The notes below the pieces were generated by a model. That model saw only the letters and a program-made list of their open reading frames with translations. It searched no databases and had not been told where the DNA came from. A program made the translations under genes and the position numbers. A DNA stretch of 64,000 bases, from NCBI GenBank assembly GCA_039105265.1, contig JAPFFF010000009.1, positions 2,294,001 to 2,358,000 on the forward strand, in the 5' to 3' direction. Shown here one piece after another: positions 18,327 to 28,074 of the stretch; the first letter of the stretch is position 1; the number at the start of each line of letters is the position of its first letter. This DNA is from Tritrichomonas musculus. Lineage: Eukaryota > Parabasalia > Tritrichomonadida > Tritrichomonadidae.

Positions 18327-18923
18327 ATGAATTTACCAAAAAGCAAAGCTGAAAAAAATCAAGCAAAAACTTCCAATGCTAATCCTGGCCAATCAAGTTC
18401 AAATCCAAATTCCTTTCTGTCATTAAAGGAATTTGATGGATCAATGAATTGCTATGACTTAAATGAATCAGAATTTTTTGATATCGATGATTTTGATGAT
18501 GAAGAGTTTACAAATGATGATAGAAGTAGTGAAGCAAGCGCGCCCTTAGTAAATCAAGATGAAGAAAAAGAATCAAAAGAAGTGGAGAAAAAAACAAAGA
18601 AAAAATCAAGTTATAGAAAAAGCCAAATTCGGTTGACCGAAGATGGAAAAGATTTCAGAGACATGTTCGATTACAGATTGGAAAAGGATCATAGAAAGAT
18701 TCCAAAGCCAGTTGTAAAGATGCTGTTTAATTTGGTTTGTGAAGATTTGCATTTTCCAAAAATGTCAAGAGAAGATGAGAGATCAATAAACAAGTTTTTC
18801 AACAATTATGCTAGATTTAAGATTGAGATAATAAATGCAATTGTCAAATATATAGAGAAGCATCCTGAAATTAGAAATGTTATTGACAATTCATTCAAAA
18901 AAAGCAATGAAAAGAATGAATAA
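18327..18923 (+). CDS. Unknown protein, paralogue B of a head-to-head pair
   Basis: 198 residues. The N-terminal ~100 are acidic and disordered (FDIDDFDDEEFTNDD, EKESKEVEKKTKKKS). The C-terminal domain carries RLTEDGKDFRDMFDYRLEKD, IPKPVVKMLFNLVCEDLHFP, and REDERSINKFFNNYARFKIE, clearly homologous to the domain of the divergent gene ending at 17040. The N-terminal parts keep only the acidic, aromatic character. No known family was recognised. The pair probably arose by an inverted duplication followed by divergence. Confidence 0.75.
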   Translation: MNLPKSKAEKNQAKTSNANPGQSSSNPNSFLSLKEFDGSMNCYDLNESEFFDIDDFDDEEFTNDDRSSEASAPLVNQDEEKESKEVEKKTKKKSSYRKSQIRLTEDGKDFRDMFDYRLEKDHRKIPKPVVKMLFNLVCEDLHFPKMSREDERSINKFFNNYARFKIEIINAIVKYIEKHPEIRNVIDNSFKKSNEKNE

Positions 18924-19470
18924 TTCATCCTTTTGTTTTGAAATAAAAAGATAAATTGGGCTTTATGAAATCAATTTTAATAAATATTAATAATAAAAAC
19001 TTCTTCTGATTGTTTTTTTATAGTTCTTGTTAGGGATAAACTAAAGTATAGTCTTTTCTGAAGAACCTTCATAAAGTGGATTTTTTTTCTTTTCCTAGTT
19101 TTTTTGAATACTTTAATTGAAATATTTTTTTTTACTTTTTGTGGAAAAAATTATTTTTGCACACCACTTTTTGAATTCATAAACTATTTAAAAAGTGGAT
19201 GTACAGAAAATCCGATTGCCCTTTTTTATTATTATTATTTTTATTTAATTATTATTATCTGAAGGATTTCCACTTTTTGAATGAGACTCAGAAAAGACTC
19301 ACTATATTTGAGTTGATCACTTGTTAGTAAAGCTTTCATTTAAAATATTCTCTTAAATCTAAATTTGAATAGCGCATGTGAATAGCTCATTTTGGAGTGT
19401 AATCTAGAGAAAATGAATAATAATAATAATAAAGAGTTAATCAATTATAATATTTTATAAATAGTTACAG
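18924..19470. other. Intergenic spacer with repeated CCACTTTTTGAAT motifs
   Basis: About 550 bases between convergent genes. It holds two copies of CCACTTTTTGAAT (19164, 19270), an inverted copy at 19190-19198 forming a dyad with the first, and A/T runs. No gene was seen. Confidence 0.5.
19164..19198. repeat. Imperfect hairpin CCACTTTTT...AAAAAGTGG
   Basis: Nine-base perfect arms at 19164-19172 and 19190-19198 with a 17-base loop. The left arm recurs as a direct copy at 19270. It lies between the 3' ends of two convergent genes, so it could mark 3'-end formation. A related CCACTTTTTAAA occurs at 13000 next to another gene, so a protein-binding site is also possible. Confidence 0.4.
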
Positions 19471-21747
19471 TTATGATTTAGAATTGGTAAAGCTAGATTC
19501 TAAAGCTTTCGAGAGTGCATCCAATGACTTCCTTTTCTCCCAATGAAGACGTATAAAATCTTCATCTGGAGGCAGTGGAACGTCAAACAAAAAGAAATTT
19601 GGAATAATTTTGGTTGAGTTATTATTGTTGTTATTATTAGCAGTAGCATAAGCAGTTTCCTTTTTAGCTTTATGTTTGTGCCCATGAGAGCTAGGTGGAT
19701 TTACATCCTCGAGTTTAAATTTAGAAATTGAGTGTTGATTATCATCAGGTATGATTGAGCTATTGTTTGACAAGTCTTTAACAGCGTTAATCCTTGGCCA
19801 TTCAGGGTATTCTTGATCAATCAACAGTTGCCATTGTTGAGCGCAGTCCTGTTCTTTTGGTGCATAAGGAGATCTAAACAACGATCGTATAGCTCTCAAA
19901 TTTTCATCGTCAATTTCGCCTCTTTCCTTCAGCTTTGAAAAGGTTTCTTCAGGATATTGTACATATATAGGAGCCTTTCTGTCCTTGAGAGCGTTAATCA
20001 GAGGTAATAATGACGAATACTCAGTAATGTCGAATTCATCAATGAGGATTTGATTGATCTTCATGTTGGTCGATATTAATTCAGCAAGTGATTGAATACA
20101 TTGAGGTCCCATTTTATTTTTTGAGATGTCAATTCTCCTGATATGTCTTGATTTCTTCAACCAGTAGAACAATTTAGATAGCATATCGGTAAAAGTGACG
20201 TGGATTGAGCCGTGTAAGTCAAATGTATGCAAACTATTGTGCGTTTCAACAAATTTTTGAAGCATACGAACAACATGATGTTTGATCTTGCAGCCACTGA
20301 AACTTATGAACTTTAAATTGTTGCACTTTAAAAGAAATTGAAGGAAAATTGATCGTATGTGGTTGTGATTCCAATATAAAGCATAAAAATTTGGATTTTC
20401 AATATTGAGGATATCTTGAAATGAACCATAAAATTGACGGAACGATTCTCGTCTAGATGTAAAAATGGCATCTGCTAATGAGAGTGATATAGGACGCTTC
20501 GTATAGCAACAACTTTTGAATATAGTGAAAAAATTTGATGGTGACCAATGAATTTGACTAAGAAAGAGATCTGTGAGGCATTCTGGTATAACTATCGTCT
20601 GGGGAAATCGTGTTAAACAATCATTTCGTGATAAATCAAGGTATTGTATGTTTGGAACTGTCTGGTCAAGTGATGATAGAATGGAATAAATATCTAATCC
20701 ACATCCTCTGAGAGATAAATGGGTCAAATTCCACATTTCAGGGAAGTTTTGTGATCTGTTAAGTAATACTGACGTTAAGTTTAAATTTGAAAGATTTTCT
20801 GTTGTATTAATTATTGAAAATAATTTGTTAAGACTCTGCGATAAATCACATCTAATAATTGATAAAGCTATTTTATGTTTCATTAATAATGTTTGCATTG
20901 ATTTAATTAATACTTGCGGAATTTGACAATCTTGAAATTGTATAATTTGTATGGATATTTTATTCTGTCTATTTAAAAAATTTAGAAAATTGTAAAATGA
21001 TTGATCTATATTCTTGTTGATAGTAATTTTCTGTATATGTGCGCAATATGGTAAAACTTTTTTTAAGATTCCAAATAATAATGATGGTTTAATATCGCCT
21101 GGAATAATAATGGAACTTAATCTAGGAACAACATCAGACGCGTGAATAAATGTAGAAACGTCTAAATCTAAATCTATAATAATTCCAAGATCAATAACAG
21201 TTGGTTTTGTACATAAAAAGTCTCGTAACTTTTGAAGAGAAAATTGAGGAGGAAATATTTTTTTCCAAGCGAGTAATGCTCTATAACGATGCATAAATGT
21301 TCTATATGATAGCGGTATATCGGTATATATTCTTGGAAAAGAAGACTCTTTTAATTTACGATTAACACGGAGATAATTACTACTCGGAAGAGTTATTTTA
21401 GCGGTGTTATATATTACTTCAGTGATTGTACTTGGCGCTTTATTGACAAGTGTTAAAATAAAAGTATTTTTCCCATCAAATGGATTTTGGTTGTTGTTTG
21501 ATGAAAAAGTAAGTCGAAATGTAAGTTCATCTATGAAATCTATGTAAAAAAGATTGCAATATGGATGACAAGCAAATTCGTTGATTCCACTTGATGAATT
21601 GGTTTTTATGAATAAATGTAAATTAAATTCTGTCACAACCAATAAAATTTCTCTGTGCTCTCCCCCTGGTAAAATTTGCTGAAGATATGAACTTGATATG
21701 ACTTTCTCGGAAGCAGGGATAAAGCACATGAAAGGCATATCTGTCAT
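19471..21747 (-). CDS. CARMIL-like leucine-rich-repeat protein
   Basis: 758 residues. Residues 1 to about 130 have the beta-rich look of a PH-like domain (EILLVVTEFNLHLFIK, FYIDFIDELTFRLTF). A run of leucine-rich repeats follows from about 185 to 600, for example NLSNLNLTSVLLN, NLTHLSLRGCGLD, IQYLDLSRND, LKFISFSGCKI and IRRIDISKNKMG. The tail (about 630-758) has an Asn run (ANNNNNNNS) and a charged end. PH-like domain plus LRRs with this RNI-type spacing is the CARMIL architecture; CARMIL proteins regulate actin capping protein at membranes. The capping protein beta gene is also in this window (37001), though far off. I cannot identify the short capping-protein-interaction motif, so the CARMIL call rests on architecture. 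A generic trichomonad LRR protein is the alternative. The 3' end codes SFTNSKS. Confidence 0.5.
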   Translation of the reverse strand: MTDMPFMCFIPASEKVISSSYLQQILPGGEHREILLVVTEFNLHLFIKTNSSSGINEFACHPYCNLFYIDFIDELTFRLTFSSNNNQNPFDGKNTFILTLVNKAPSTITEVIYNTAKITLPSSNYLRVNRKLKESSFPRIYTDIPLSYRTFMHRYRALLAWKKIFPPQFSLQKLRDFLCTKPTVIDLGIIIDLDLDVSTFIHASDVVPRLSSIIIPGDIKPSLLFGILKKVLPYCAHIQKITINKNIDQSFYNFLNFLNRQNKISIQIIQFQDCQIPQVLIKSMQTLLMKHKIALSIIRCDLSQSLNKLFSIINTTENLSNLNLTSVLLNRSQNFPEMWNLTHLSLRGCGLDIYSILSSLDQTVPNIQYLDLSRNDCLTRFPQTIVIPECLTDLFLSQIHWSPSNFFTIFKSCCYTKRPISLSLADAIFTSRRESFRQFYGSFQDILNIENPNFYALYWNHNHIRSIFLQFLLKCNNLKFISFSGCKIKHHVVRMLQKFVETHNSLHTFDLHGSIHVTFTDMLSKLFYWLKKSRHIRRIDISKNKMGPQCIQSLAELISTNMKINQILIDEFDITEYSSLLPLINALKDRKAPIYVQYPEETFSKLKERGEIDDENLRAIRSLFRSPYAPKEQDCAQQWQLLIDQEYPEWPRINAVKDLSNNSSIIPDDNQHSISKFKLEDVNPPSSHGHKHKAKKETAYATANNNNNNNSTKIIPNFFLFDVPLPPDEDFIRLHWEKRKSLDALSKALESSFTNSKS

Positions 21748-22051
21748 GATTTACTAAAATATGTAATTTTTGAAAATATAATTGTTATTAATTGTATAAA
21801 AAAGCGAAAATTGATTGAATTATGTAAGCAATTTCAAATTTATTTATTTTGTTTATCTTTGCCTAATTTAGGTTTAAAAATATTATAATATGTTATTATT
21901 TATTAAAATTACATTTGAAATATTAAATTTATTTAAATATTCTATTATTTTTTTATTCTTCAAAGATATAATAAATTTGTTTAGAGAGACTAAATAATTT
22001 TAATTCAATATTGAAACATATTCAAAGAATTTAACCTTTTTAATTGAAAAA
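21748..22051. other. Divergent promoter region
   Basis: 304 very AT-rich bases between the LRR gene (minus) and the helical-repeat gene (plus). No clear TCAYW initiator was seen close to either ATG, and no repeats stand out. Confidence 0.35.
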
Positions 22052-23518
22052 ATGATTGTTAAAATTAATATTTTATCAAAATTCGAAAGGATTATCACTA
22101 TTAAACTATTAATGTGTAGCTTCTGCTTTTTACCAAAATCAATTTGTACAAACAAACTAGAAAAAAAACTTGATATAATTTCTGGTTATACACAAAATCC
22201 GTTGTCAGATGAAGATGAAGAAAAATTAATCATGGTTTTGCATTGCATTCAAGGGTATTATACTCTACTAAAAGATGAGCCTGAAACGTATAAAGAAAAA
22301 GAAATACCGCTTTATCTAAAATTAGATTTTCTGGATAATTTACTTAATCGAAATCAATTATATAAAATTCCTGAAATAAAGAAGAATAATATTGTTCCGA
22401 TACTTTTAAAATTATCCATATCTGAGCATAAAGAAATTCATATTTCTTCTTTAAGTATACTTGCCTCTTTAACCTATTATTTACCTGAAATAATTGATGA
22501 CTTAATTAAATATCATTTTTATGACTCAATTAATATAAATTTACAATTACCGTTTTTCCCAGAAAAAAGGCATGTATTCCGGTGGATATACAATTTTTTA
22601 ATCAACCATAAAGAATTATCTCAACAATTTTTTGAGGAAGTTCCAATAGCAAACATATTTCAATCAGCAATAAATTATCTTATGTATGAAGAAAATACAT
22701 TTTGTCAAGTTATGTTTCTTCATATTTCTCTTTTAAAAAATCTCACAATAGATCAAGTTCAAGCATGTATGTCATTTTTCAACTTTTGTCTTAATAGACA
22801 AAGTAAAAAAGGAATTCATAACGTATTATATGGAATTCATAAAATTATTTCTAGAACAAAAGAATACCCAAATGATCTTTTATGTAAATTTGTAATAGAT
22901 TTAAATCTTGAGAAAGTAATTTCTTATTATATTCAGCAAGATAAAATTAACAGAAAAAAAGGTTTTTCTTTTTGTTTACTAGGTGATTTGTTCGAATTAG
23001 GATTTCAAAGAAATGCTAATTTAATTCCTTGTTTATTGCAAGTTATTAATTTTGATGATCTTGCTGAATGGTTCTTGCAAATTGCATTAAAAGCGATTCA
23101 AAAAATTTTATCTTTTTGTGATGATAATTTGTTTTCAAAGATTTTTGCAACTGGTATTTATGCAAAAATGAAGGATATTTTAACTTATGAAGCTTATTAT
23201 TGTTTTTGTTTGTTTTTGAAACGTACTAATGAAGATGAGATTTTGGATTTTCTTGCAGAAGAATATGTTGACTTAATATGTACGATAGTTCTATCAGATG
23301 ATATTGACTTAATTACTATGTTAATTACTGGTTTCATTAGATTTATTGACATTGTAGAAATGAAAGGATATTTATCTATTTTGTCTGATTATTTTACATG
23401 GTGTGATGGATTTCAAATATTTGAAGAACGTTTCTCAACAGATAATGTAGTTTCTACAAGTTTATTAAGTGTACTTCATCAATCACTAGATAAATTATCA
23501 GAAAAATATAATCGTTGA
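22052..23518 (+). CDS. Helical-repeat (ARM/HEAT-like) protein, unknown function
   Basis: 488 residues, almost entirely predicted alpha-helical, with repeated amphipathic pairs of the kind seen in armadillo/HEAT solenoids: ILKLSISEHKEIHISSLSIL (ILKL read as LLKL in the protein), FCQVMFLHISLLKNL, LAEWFLQIALKAIQKIL, YEAYYCFCLFLKR. No catalytic motif, signal peptide or membrane segment is evident. A second in-frame Met about 20 codons in (near LLMCSFCFLP) could be the true start, as the first 15 residues look atypical. Such solenoid proteins are abundant in trichomonads. It is divergent from the CARMIL-like gene and convergent with the lipase gene. Family membership is inferred from pattern only. 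Confidence 0.6.
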   Translation: MIVKINILSKFERIITIKLLMCSFCFLPKSICTNKLEKKLDIISGYTQNPLSDEDEEKLIMVLHCIQGYYTLLKDEPETYKEKEIPLYLKLDFLDNLLNRNQLYKIPEIKKNNIVPILLKLSISEHKEIHISSLSILASLTYYLPEIIDDLIKYHFYDSININLQLPFFPEKRHVFRWIYNFLINHKELSQQFFEEVPIANIFQSAINYLMYEENTFCQVMFLHISLLKNLTIDQVQACMSFFNFCLNRQSKKGIHNVLYGIHKIISRTKEYPNDLLCKFVIDLNLEKVISYYIQQDKINRKKGFSFCLLGDLFELGFQRNANLIPCLLQVINFDDLAEWFLQIALKAIQKILSFCDDNLFSKIFATGIYAKMKDILTYEAYYCFCLFLKRTNEDEILDFLAEEYVDLICTIVLSDDIDLITMLITGFIRFIDIVEMKGYLSILSDYFTWCDGFQIFEERFSTDNVVSTSLLSVLHQSLDKLSEKYNR

Positions 23519-23577
23519 TAGAAATATTATTCAATAAAGAATAGACTTTGAACAACTATTTTATTAATATATTTTTT

Positions 23578-24867
23578 TTAATTGAGCAAACTATCAGCAT
23601 TTGTGAATCCATTGTTCTTATTCTGTCGTTTTGTTGTGATGACTAATACTATAACGACGATTGCAATAATTGCAACGCCACCAAGCACACATCCAATAAT
23701 AATCCATTTATAATCGTATGAATCGTTGGAATCATTAGAATCATCGTTTCCAATGAATTTGTATATTTTTTCGAATGTTCCTTCACGATACATCATTTGA
23801 GAGTGGCTGTAAAGCCAGTCATCTTTCTTCCAGTCAAAACATTCGACATTGTTCCAGTGTTTGCAAACATATTCTGGACCACCAGAATGACATATTGCAT
23901 CACCGCTAATATTGATAAAAGAATAGTTAGCTGACGCATCCATCGCAACTGGTGTTGATATTCCACTGTTGTAGAGTAAATATGATCTGACAGGTGGTTC
24001 AATTGGAGCTTCCTGTAATGATGGCTCAACATACTTAAATATTTCTTGAGCTTCTTTATCAAAACGATTTTGTGAGACTAAATAATCTTTAACTTCATTT
24101 GGTTTGATCCCATCTTCTCTGCCTGGAACATTTTGGAAAACTTGATGTCCATCAAAAACTACATAATTATCCCACAAAACATGTAAAGATGGCATTTGGC
24201 GTGCTGATTTAGCAGCTATAGGGTTTATTGGAATAGCTCCAAATTTGCCATATACAGTCATACTGAAAGAAACAAAGCAACCATAAAAAGCTGGAGCAAG
24301 TAGTTCAATGCCATCAATATGCTCTTGAACCCATTCTTTTGTTGTTCTATTTGTAAGGAGTAAACGAACAACATGAGTCCCCATTGAATGTCCCATAAGA
24401 ATAACTTTTTGGCTAGAATTCAAATGTACCTCTTCAATAAATTGCTTCAGTTTATCAAATAATTCTGGAATTCCTGGATAATAAAGAACCCAATCGTATC
24501 CGATTCCCCACAAATTTTTACCTTTTTCATAGCCTTTCTTTTCAACAAGATATTCAACCAAAGGTACATAATTATATAATGAATCCATATGGCCCCATTC
24601 TTCAGAACGAAAATCAATTCCATCTGGGTGAGTGATCTTTTTTGTTGTTTCATTGTAAACAGCACGAATTAAATATCCCATGCATTCTGGATATTTTTCA
24701 GCAAATGTGGCATTATAAGGCCAAAACTGGTAGTCGTTAAGCGGTGGGCATTCAGGATAAAGTTCAGGTTTTGTTATAGTCACCCAAGCTCCACCGCCGC
24801 CATGACCTGGAATCAAAATAATAGGCTTTTTGAGCGAAAAACTGAATATAGAGAGAAAGAATAACAT
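23578..24867 (-). CDS. LCAT-like acyltransferase/phospholipase, type I membrane protein
   Basis: 429 residues from the ATG at 24867. The open frame extends further but without an ATG, and this start gives a clean signal peptide (MLFFLSIFSFSL). The mature part begins KKPIILIPGHGGGG, the oxyanion region of lecithin:cholesterol acyltransferase-family enzymes, then GYDWV (family: YDWR) and the nucleophile elbow GHSMG with Ser about 161. Candidate later triad residues lie around SGDAICHSGG and YSHSQMM, not certain. A hydrophobic helix at about 388-412 (IIIGCVLGGVAIIAIVVIVL) followed by KRQNKNN anchors it with the catalytic domain outside or in the lumen. Family function: acyl transfer or hydrolysis of phospholipid acyl chains. 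Ten or so NxS/T sites fit a secreted domain. The C-terminal anchor is a lineage feature; human LCAT is soluble. Confidence 0.8.
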   Translation of the reverse strand: MLFFLSIFSFSLKKPIILIPGHGGGGAWVTITKPELYPECPPLNDYQFWPYNATFAEKYPECMGYLIRAVYNETTKKITHPDGIDFRSEEWGHMDSLYNYVPLVEYLVEKKGYEKGKNLWGIGYDWVLYYPGIPELFDKLKQFIEEVHLNSSQKVILMGHSMGTHVVRLLLTNRTTKEWVQEHIDGIELLAPAFYGCFVSFSMTVYGKFGAIPINPIAAKSARQMPSLHVLWDNYVVFDGHQVFQNVPGREDGIKPNEVKDYLVSQNRFDKEAQEIFKYVEPSLQEAPIEPPVRSYLLYNSGISTPVAMDASANYSFINISGDAICHSGGPEYVCKHWNNVECFDWKKDDWLYSHSQMMYREGTFEKIYKFIGNDDSNDSNDSYDYKWIIIGCVLGGVAIIAIVVIVLVITTKRQNKNNGFTNADSLLN

Positions 24868-25361
24868 TAAAATGTTGTTTTGTTGATTTATTGTTTTTTT
24901 ATACAATTGAATTTTACACTTCAAAATAAAATCAATTTGAATAAAGTATTCAAATATTGAAAAAAAAGATTAAACCAGGTTCAAAAAACATTACCTCCTT
25001 CTCAATTTAAAATAATCATATCTTTATATTTTAAATATGAATTCATTTTTTAAAATGTAATTAATATTATGATAATATTTAATATATTATTAATGAAGAA
25101 TTATGCAATTAAATTGTTTGATAAAAAAGATAAAATGATTTAAAATTTGAAATGGAGATAAAGTTTTTTGAACTCAGTGTAAATGGAAATGAGTAATGAC
25201 AAAAAATAGTCATTACCAGTTCATTTATATTAAGATTAAAGAATTAAATTAATAACAAAATTGAAAATTTTAGGAATTCGCCAGAAAGGTCAAAATTTAG
25301 TGAATTTTTTAAAGTCTATGTTTGATCAAACTGACTTTTAGTTTTTATAAAACAAAATTTC
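24868..25361. other. Divergent intergenic region, lipase and RPB6
   Basis: About 490 AT-rich bases. Includes the palindrome TTTGATCAAA near 25321. No TCAYW initiator next to RPB6; the ATG lies in TTTCATGG, the same context as the ATG at 33319. No gene was seen. Confidence 0.4.
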
Positions 25362-25661
25362 ATGGCGGATATTCAAAACGAGCCTCCTGAAATTGATGAA
25401 TCTAAGTATAAGCCTATTAAAACAACAGAATATTTAACTAAATACGAAAAAGCCCGTGTTCTTGGTATCAGAGCAATGCAAATTGCTCAAGGGGCTCCTG
25501 TTCAAGCTGATATTGACACCAACTTAACTGATCCTCTTTTAATTGCAGAAGAAGAACTCAGAAAGAAAAAAACGCCGCTTATCATTCGACGCCCACTACC
25601 AAACGGTAAATATGAGGATGTTGCTGTTCGTAACTTAGAAAGCTTAGACAAGGGTACATAA
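25362..25661 (+). CDS. RPB6: RNA polymerase subunit RPB6 (shared by Pol I, II, III)
   Basis: 99 residues. The core [22 protein letters not shown] (from residue 26; quoted in part) is the family signature (TKYERARVLGTRALQIAxxAPV). Then comes [10 protein letters not shown] (57-66) and [13 protein letters not shown] (74-86), matching DPLLIAxxEL and IIRRxLPDGSYEDW. RPB6 is the eukaryotic equivalent of bacterial omega: it sits in the clamp base and stabilises polymerase assembly. The acidic N-terminal extension is shorter than in yeast or human, leaving essentially the core. The homologue is complete and very likely functional. Confidence 0.95.
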   Translation: MADIQNEPPEIDESKYKPIKTTEYLTKYEKARVLGIRAMQIAQGAPVQADIDTNLTDPLLIAEEELRKKKTPLIIRRPLPNGKYEDVAVRNLESLDKGT

Positions 25662-25965
25662 TTTTACACTGTTTCTTTTTTTAATTGATTTTTTTTTTAC
25701 AATTTATAGAAATAAAAAGCGAAATAATTTTTTTTCTAAAAGTTATATTATTCAATGTTTATAATTTATGTTATAGAAGCCACATTTTTAAGAAATGCGA
25801 TTTTCCTTTTATATTTTGCTTAATCCTTTAATTAAAGATTTTGTTTAATGAACAAGAAAAAAAAAAATATAAAGGCAGTTGGTAAATAAAAATAGCAATA
25901 AGTATTAAAAACAAAACCAATTTAGGCAAAATTCTATGACAAAGTATACAAAAATAAAAAGATAA
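25662..25965. other. Intergenic spacer between convergent genes
   Basis: 304 bases of AT-rich sequence with A and T runs (for example A-run near 25859). Serves as the shared 3' region of RPB6 and CENP-X. No gene or repeat recognised. Confidence 0.4.
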
Positions 25966-26214
25966 TCACGATATATCGAGTAGCAATTGTGGTAAAATTT
26001 TTTCCAAATGTGATTCATCAATAACTCGCGAATCTCCAGCAACACTAGAAGCTCTTTCGGTAGCTTCTACAACAACACAACGTAAATATTCAGAAATTAA
26101 TTCAACTGTTGTTGAAGATATTCTAATCTTTTCTCCACCATTAGCTTTTGCCAGGGAAATATCAAGAAGCTGCCGTATTGTTGGAGTTCTGAATCGAGGA
26201 ACGTCTTCAGTCAT
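25966..26214 (-). CDS. CENPX: CENP-X / MHF2 histone-fold protein
   Basis: 82 residues, the usual size for this family. A histone fold is readable: helix 1 TIRQLLDISLAKA (12-24), helix 2 IRISSTTVELISEYLRCVVV (31-50), and the C-terminal DESHLEKILPQLLLDIS (66-82), almost identical to the family ending VDQLEKVLPQLLLDF. CENP-X pairs with CENP-S (MHF1); the heterotetramer binds DNA at kinetochores and, with FANCM, at stalled forks. The usual basic N-terminus is replaced by an acidic TEDVPRFRT. Start is fixed by the ATG at 26214 with an initiator 14 bases upstream. Confidence 0.85.
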   Translation of the reverse strand: MTEDVPRFRTPTIRQLLDISLAKANGGEKIRISSTTVELISEYLRCVVVEATERASSVAGDSRVIDESHLEKILPQLLLDIS

Positions 26215-26224
26215 GAAAAAATAA

Positions 26225-26230
26225 AAATGA
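26225..26230 (-). promoter_or_regulatory. Initiator (Inr) for CENP-X
   Basis: On the minus strand this reads TCATTT. The +1 A at 26228 leaves a 14-base leader before the ATG at 26214. Confidence 0.45.
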
Positions 26231-26928
26231 AGTTCACTTTTTTAATTAAAATTTTTGTTAAAAAAAACAACTTCCTGAAAATAGACTTTCAATATATTCC
26301 AAAGGTTTGGTGAAAGCAATCTTTTTTTATTATTATTACTTTTGTAAATCAAGATTTTGTTTGGTTGATATATCAATATTGATTTATTTATTGATTATCA
26401 AATTTGATAATCTTTAAAATATATAAATCGAATAAATGCTTCTTATAATATTGTCTAAATTCGCTAAAATAAAAGATATGTTATGTTTGTATGATTTCTT
26501 TTTGCTTTTGAGAAATGGCCAATTGACTATATTTAAAAAGCTAGACTTCGTTTGGGCATCTTGATCAAAAAAGAATGAGTAAAAGAGAAGAAGTAAAAGA
26601 AAAAATAATTAATAATACATATAAATGAAAGCTAAAAATTTATTTCAAAATCATTAACCTATATCAAAAATTTACAATCAAAATCTGTGAAATCAATAAC
26701 CTTTAAATTTTATTTATATGTATGTTTTTTTGCAAATAATTAAAAAAATAGGAGAAAAAATTGTTGCTAAATTTTAAAAAAATATATTTACTATCATAAA
26801 AATTATTATTATTAGTTTTTTAATTAAAAATAATAAAGATATTGTTAAAATAAATTTTTTAAAATGAATGAATTTTTCAAAGGAAGCTTAATTGAGAAAA
26901 TTTTTTTTTTACAATTATAATCAGTTAA
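26231..26928. other. Divergent intergenic region, CENP-X and gamma-SNAP
   Basis: About 700 bases, extremely AT-rich, with palindromic patches such as GATATATCAATATTGAT near 26370. No open frame of note, no RNA gene and no clear initiator beside the gamma-SNAP ATG. Confidence 0.4.
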
Positions 26929-27963
26929 ATGACAGATAAATCCAAAGCTAAAGCTGCAGATCAATATGTGAAGCAAGCAGCTAAAGCAGAAAAGAAGTCG
27001 TTTTTCCATAAGCCAGATCCAGGTGAAGCTGCTTCCCTCTATCAAAAAGCAGCTGAAATTTACTTAAAGGAAAAAATGTATCAAGAAGCTAAGGTATGTT
27101 ACGAACGATCAGCTATCAATTTTGACCATGATGGCCAATCATTATCTTCAGGTTCAAACTACGGCCTAGCAGCTAAAGCAGCATTTTTGAAAAAAGATCC
27201 AAAAGAAGTCATACGTCTTTGTCTCCAATGTAAAATCCAATATTTTGAAGCTGGAAATGGTTTACCAGCAGTTCGCGTTATTAAAGAATACGCTCAAAAG
27301 CTCCGTGATGTAGATCCTGAAACTTCATATCAATTATATGATAATTTACTTGATATTATTGAAACAGAAGAAAAATATCATTGGGAAAAAGATTCATTTG
27401 TTGATTTTGCCCTTTTATGTTTCGATATGAAAAAATATGAAGAATGCTATAAAGCATGGGATAGAGCAAAGAAAGCCTTTGTGCACCTAAATAATACAGA
27501 TGGCGCATCGCATTGCCTATTGTCTTCAATTGTTATAGCATTGGAAAGAAACGATATTGTCAAAGCGAAGGAACTATATGATGCAGCAATTCAAGAAGAT
27601 TACTTTGTTAAAACTCAAGATTATAATTGTATCGATATGATTTATCGTGGTGTTAAAAATCATGACGGCGACCTTTTAGAAATTGGACAAAAGAATATTA
27701 TTATTGGATTCATCAAGCCTGAAATTGCAAGAATAATTGACTCATTCAAGGCACCAAAGTCCGAGCCAGTCGAGGAACCACAAGGAAAATCAGGCAAGCC
27801 AGCCCCAGTTGGTGGACCATCTAAAGAAGCACAAGCAATTGCTGCTGAAGCCGCCCAATTAGCTGAAAATGAAATGAGTGGTGACGAAGAAAAGAAAGGA
27901 GGTGAGGAAGAAGAAGGAGGAGGTGAAAATAAGCCTCAAGATGACGAAGATTGGCTTCTTTAA
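26929..27963 (+). CDS. NAPG: Gamma-SNAP-like NSF attachment protein
   Basis: 344 residues. The N-terminus has the SNAP layout: a helix AADQYVKQAAKAEKKSFFHK, then PDPGEAASLYQKAAEIYLKE (29-48 in part), parallel to gamma-SNAP's PDYDSAASEYGKAAVAFKNA. TPR-like helical pairs follow to about residue 275 (for example DPETSYQLYDNLLDIIETEE, matching DPEKAVQLYQQTANVFENEE). The tail 280-344 is Pro/Gly- then acidic-rich and ends DDEDWLL, in place of the family's acidic end. SNAPs recruit NSF to SNARE complexes for disassembly after membrane fusion. The C-terminal leucines stimulate NSF in alpha-SNAP, and a Leu-Leu end is kept here. Gamma is favoured over alpha by the FHKPDPGEAAS segment. Confidence 0.82.
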   Translation: MTDKSKAKAADQYVKQAAKAEKKSFFHKPDPGEAASLYQKAAEIYLKEKMYQEAKVCYERSAINFDHDGQSLSSGSNYGLAAKAAFLKKDPKEVIRLCLQCKIQYFEAGNGLPAVRVIKEYAQKLRDVDPETSYQLYDNLLDIIETEEKYHWEKDSFVDFALLCFDMKKYEECYKAWDRAKKAFVHLNNTDGASHCLLSSIVIALERNDIVKAKELYDAAIQEDYFVKTQDYNCIDMIYRGVKNHDGDLLEIGQKNIIIGFIKPEIARIIDSFKAPKSEPVEEPQGKSGKPAPVGGPSKEAQAIAAEAAQLAENEMSGDEEKKGGEEEEGGGENKPQDDEDWLL

Positions 27964-28074
27964 ATTCAATTCTATATTAATTTCCAAAACTTTTTTTTTT
28001 TTTTTTGATGTCATTAAAAAAAGATTCAATTCTATATTTTTTATTTACAGTATTATATAGGATTATTAACAAAA

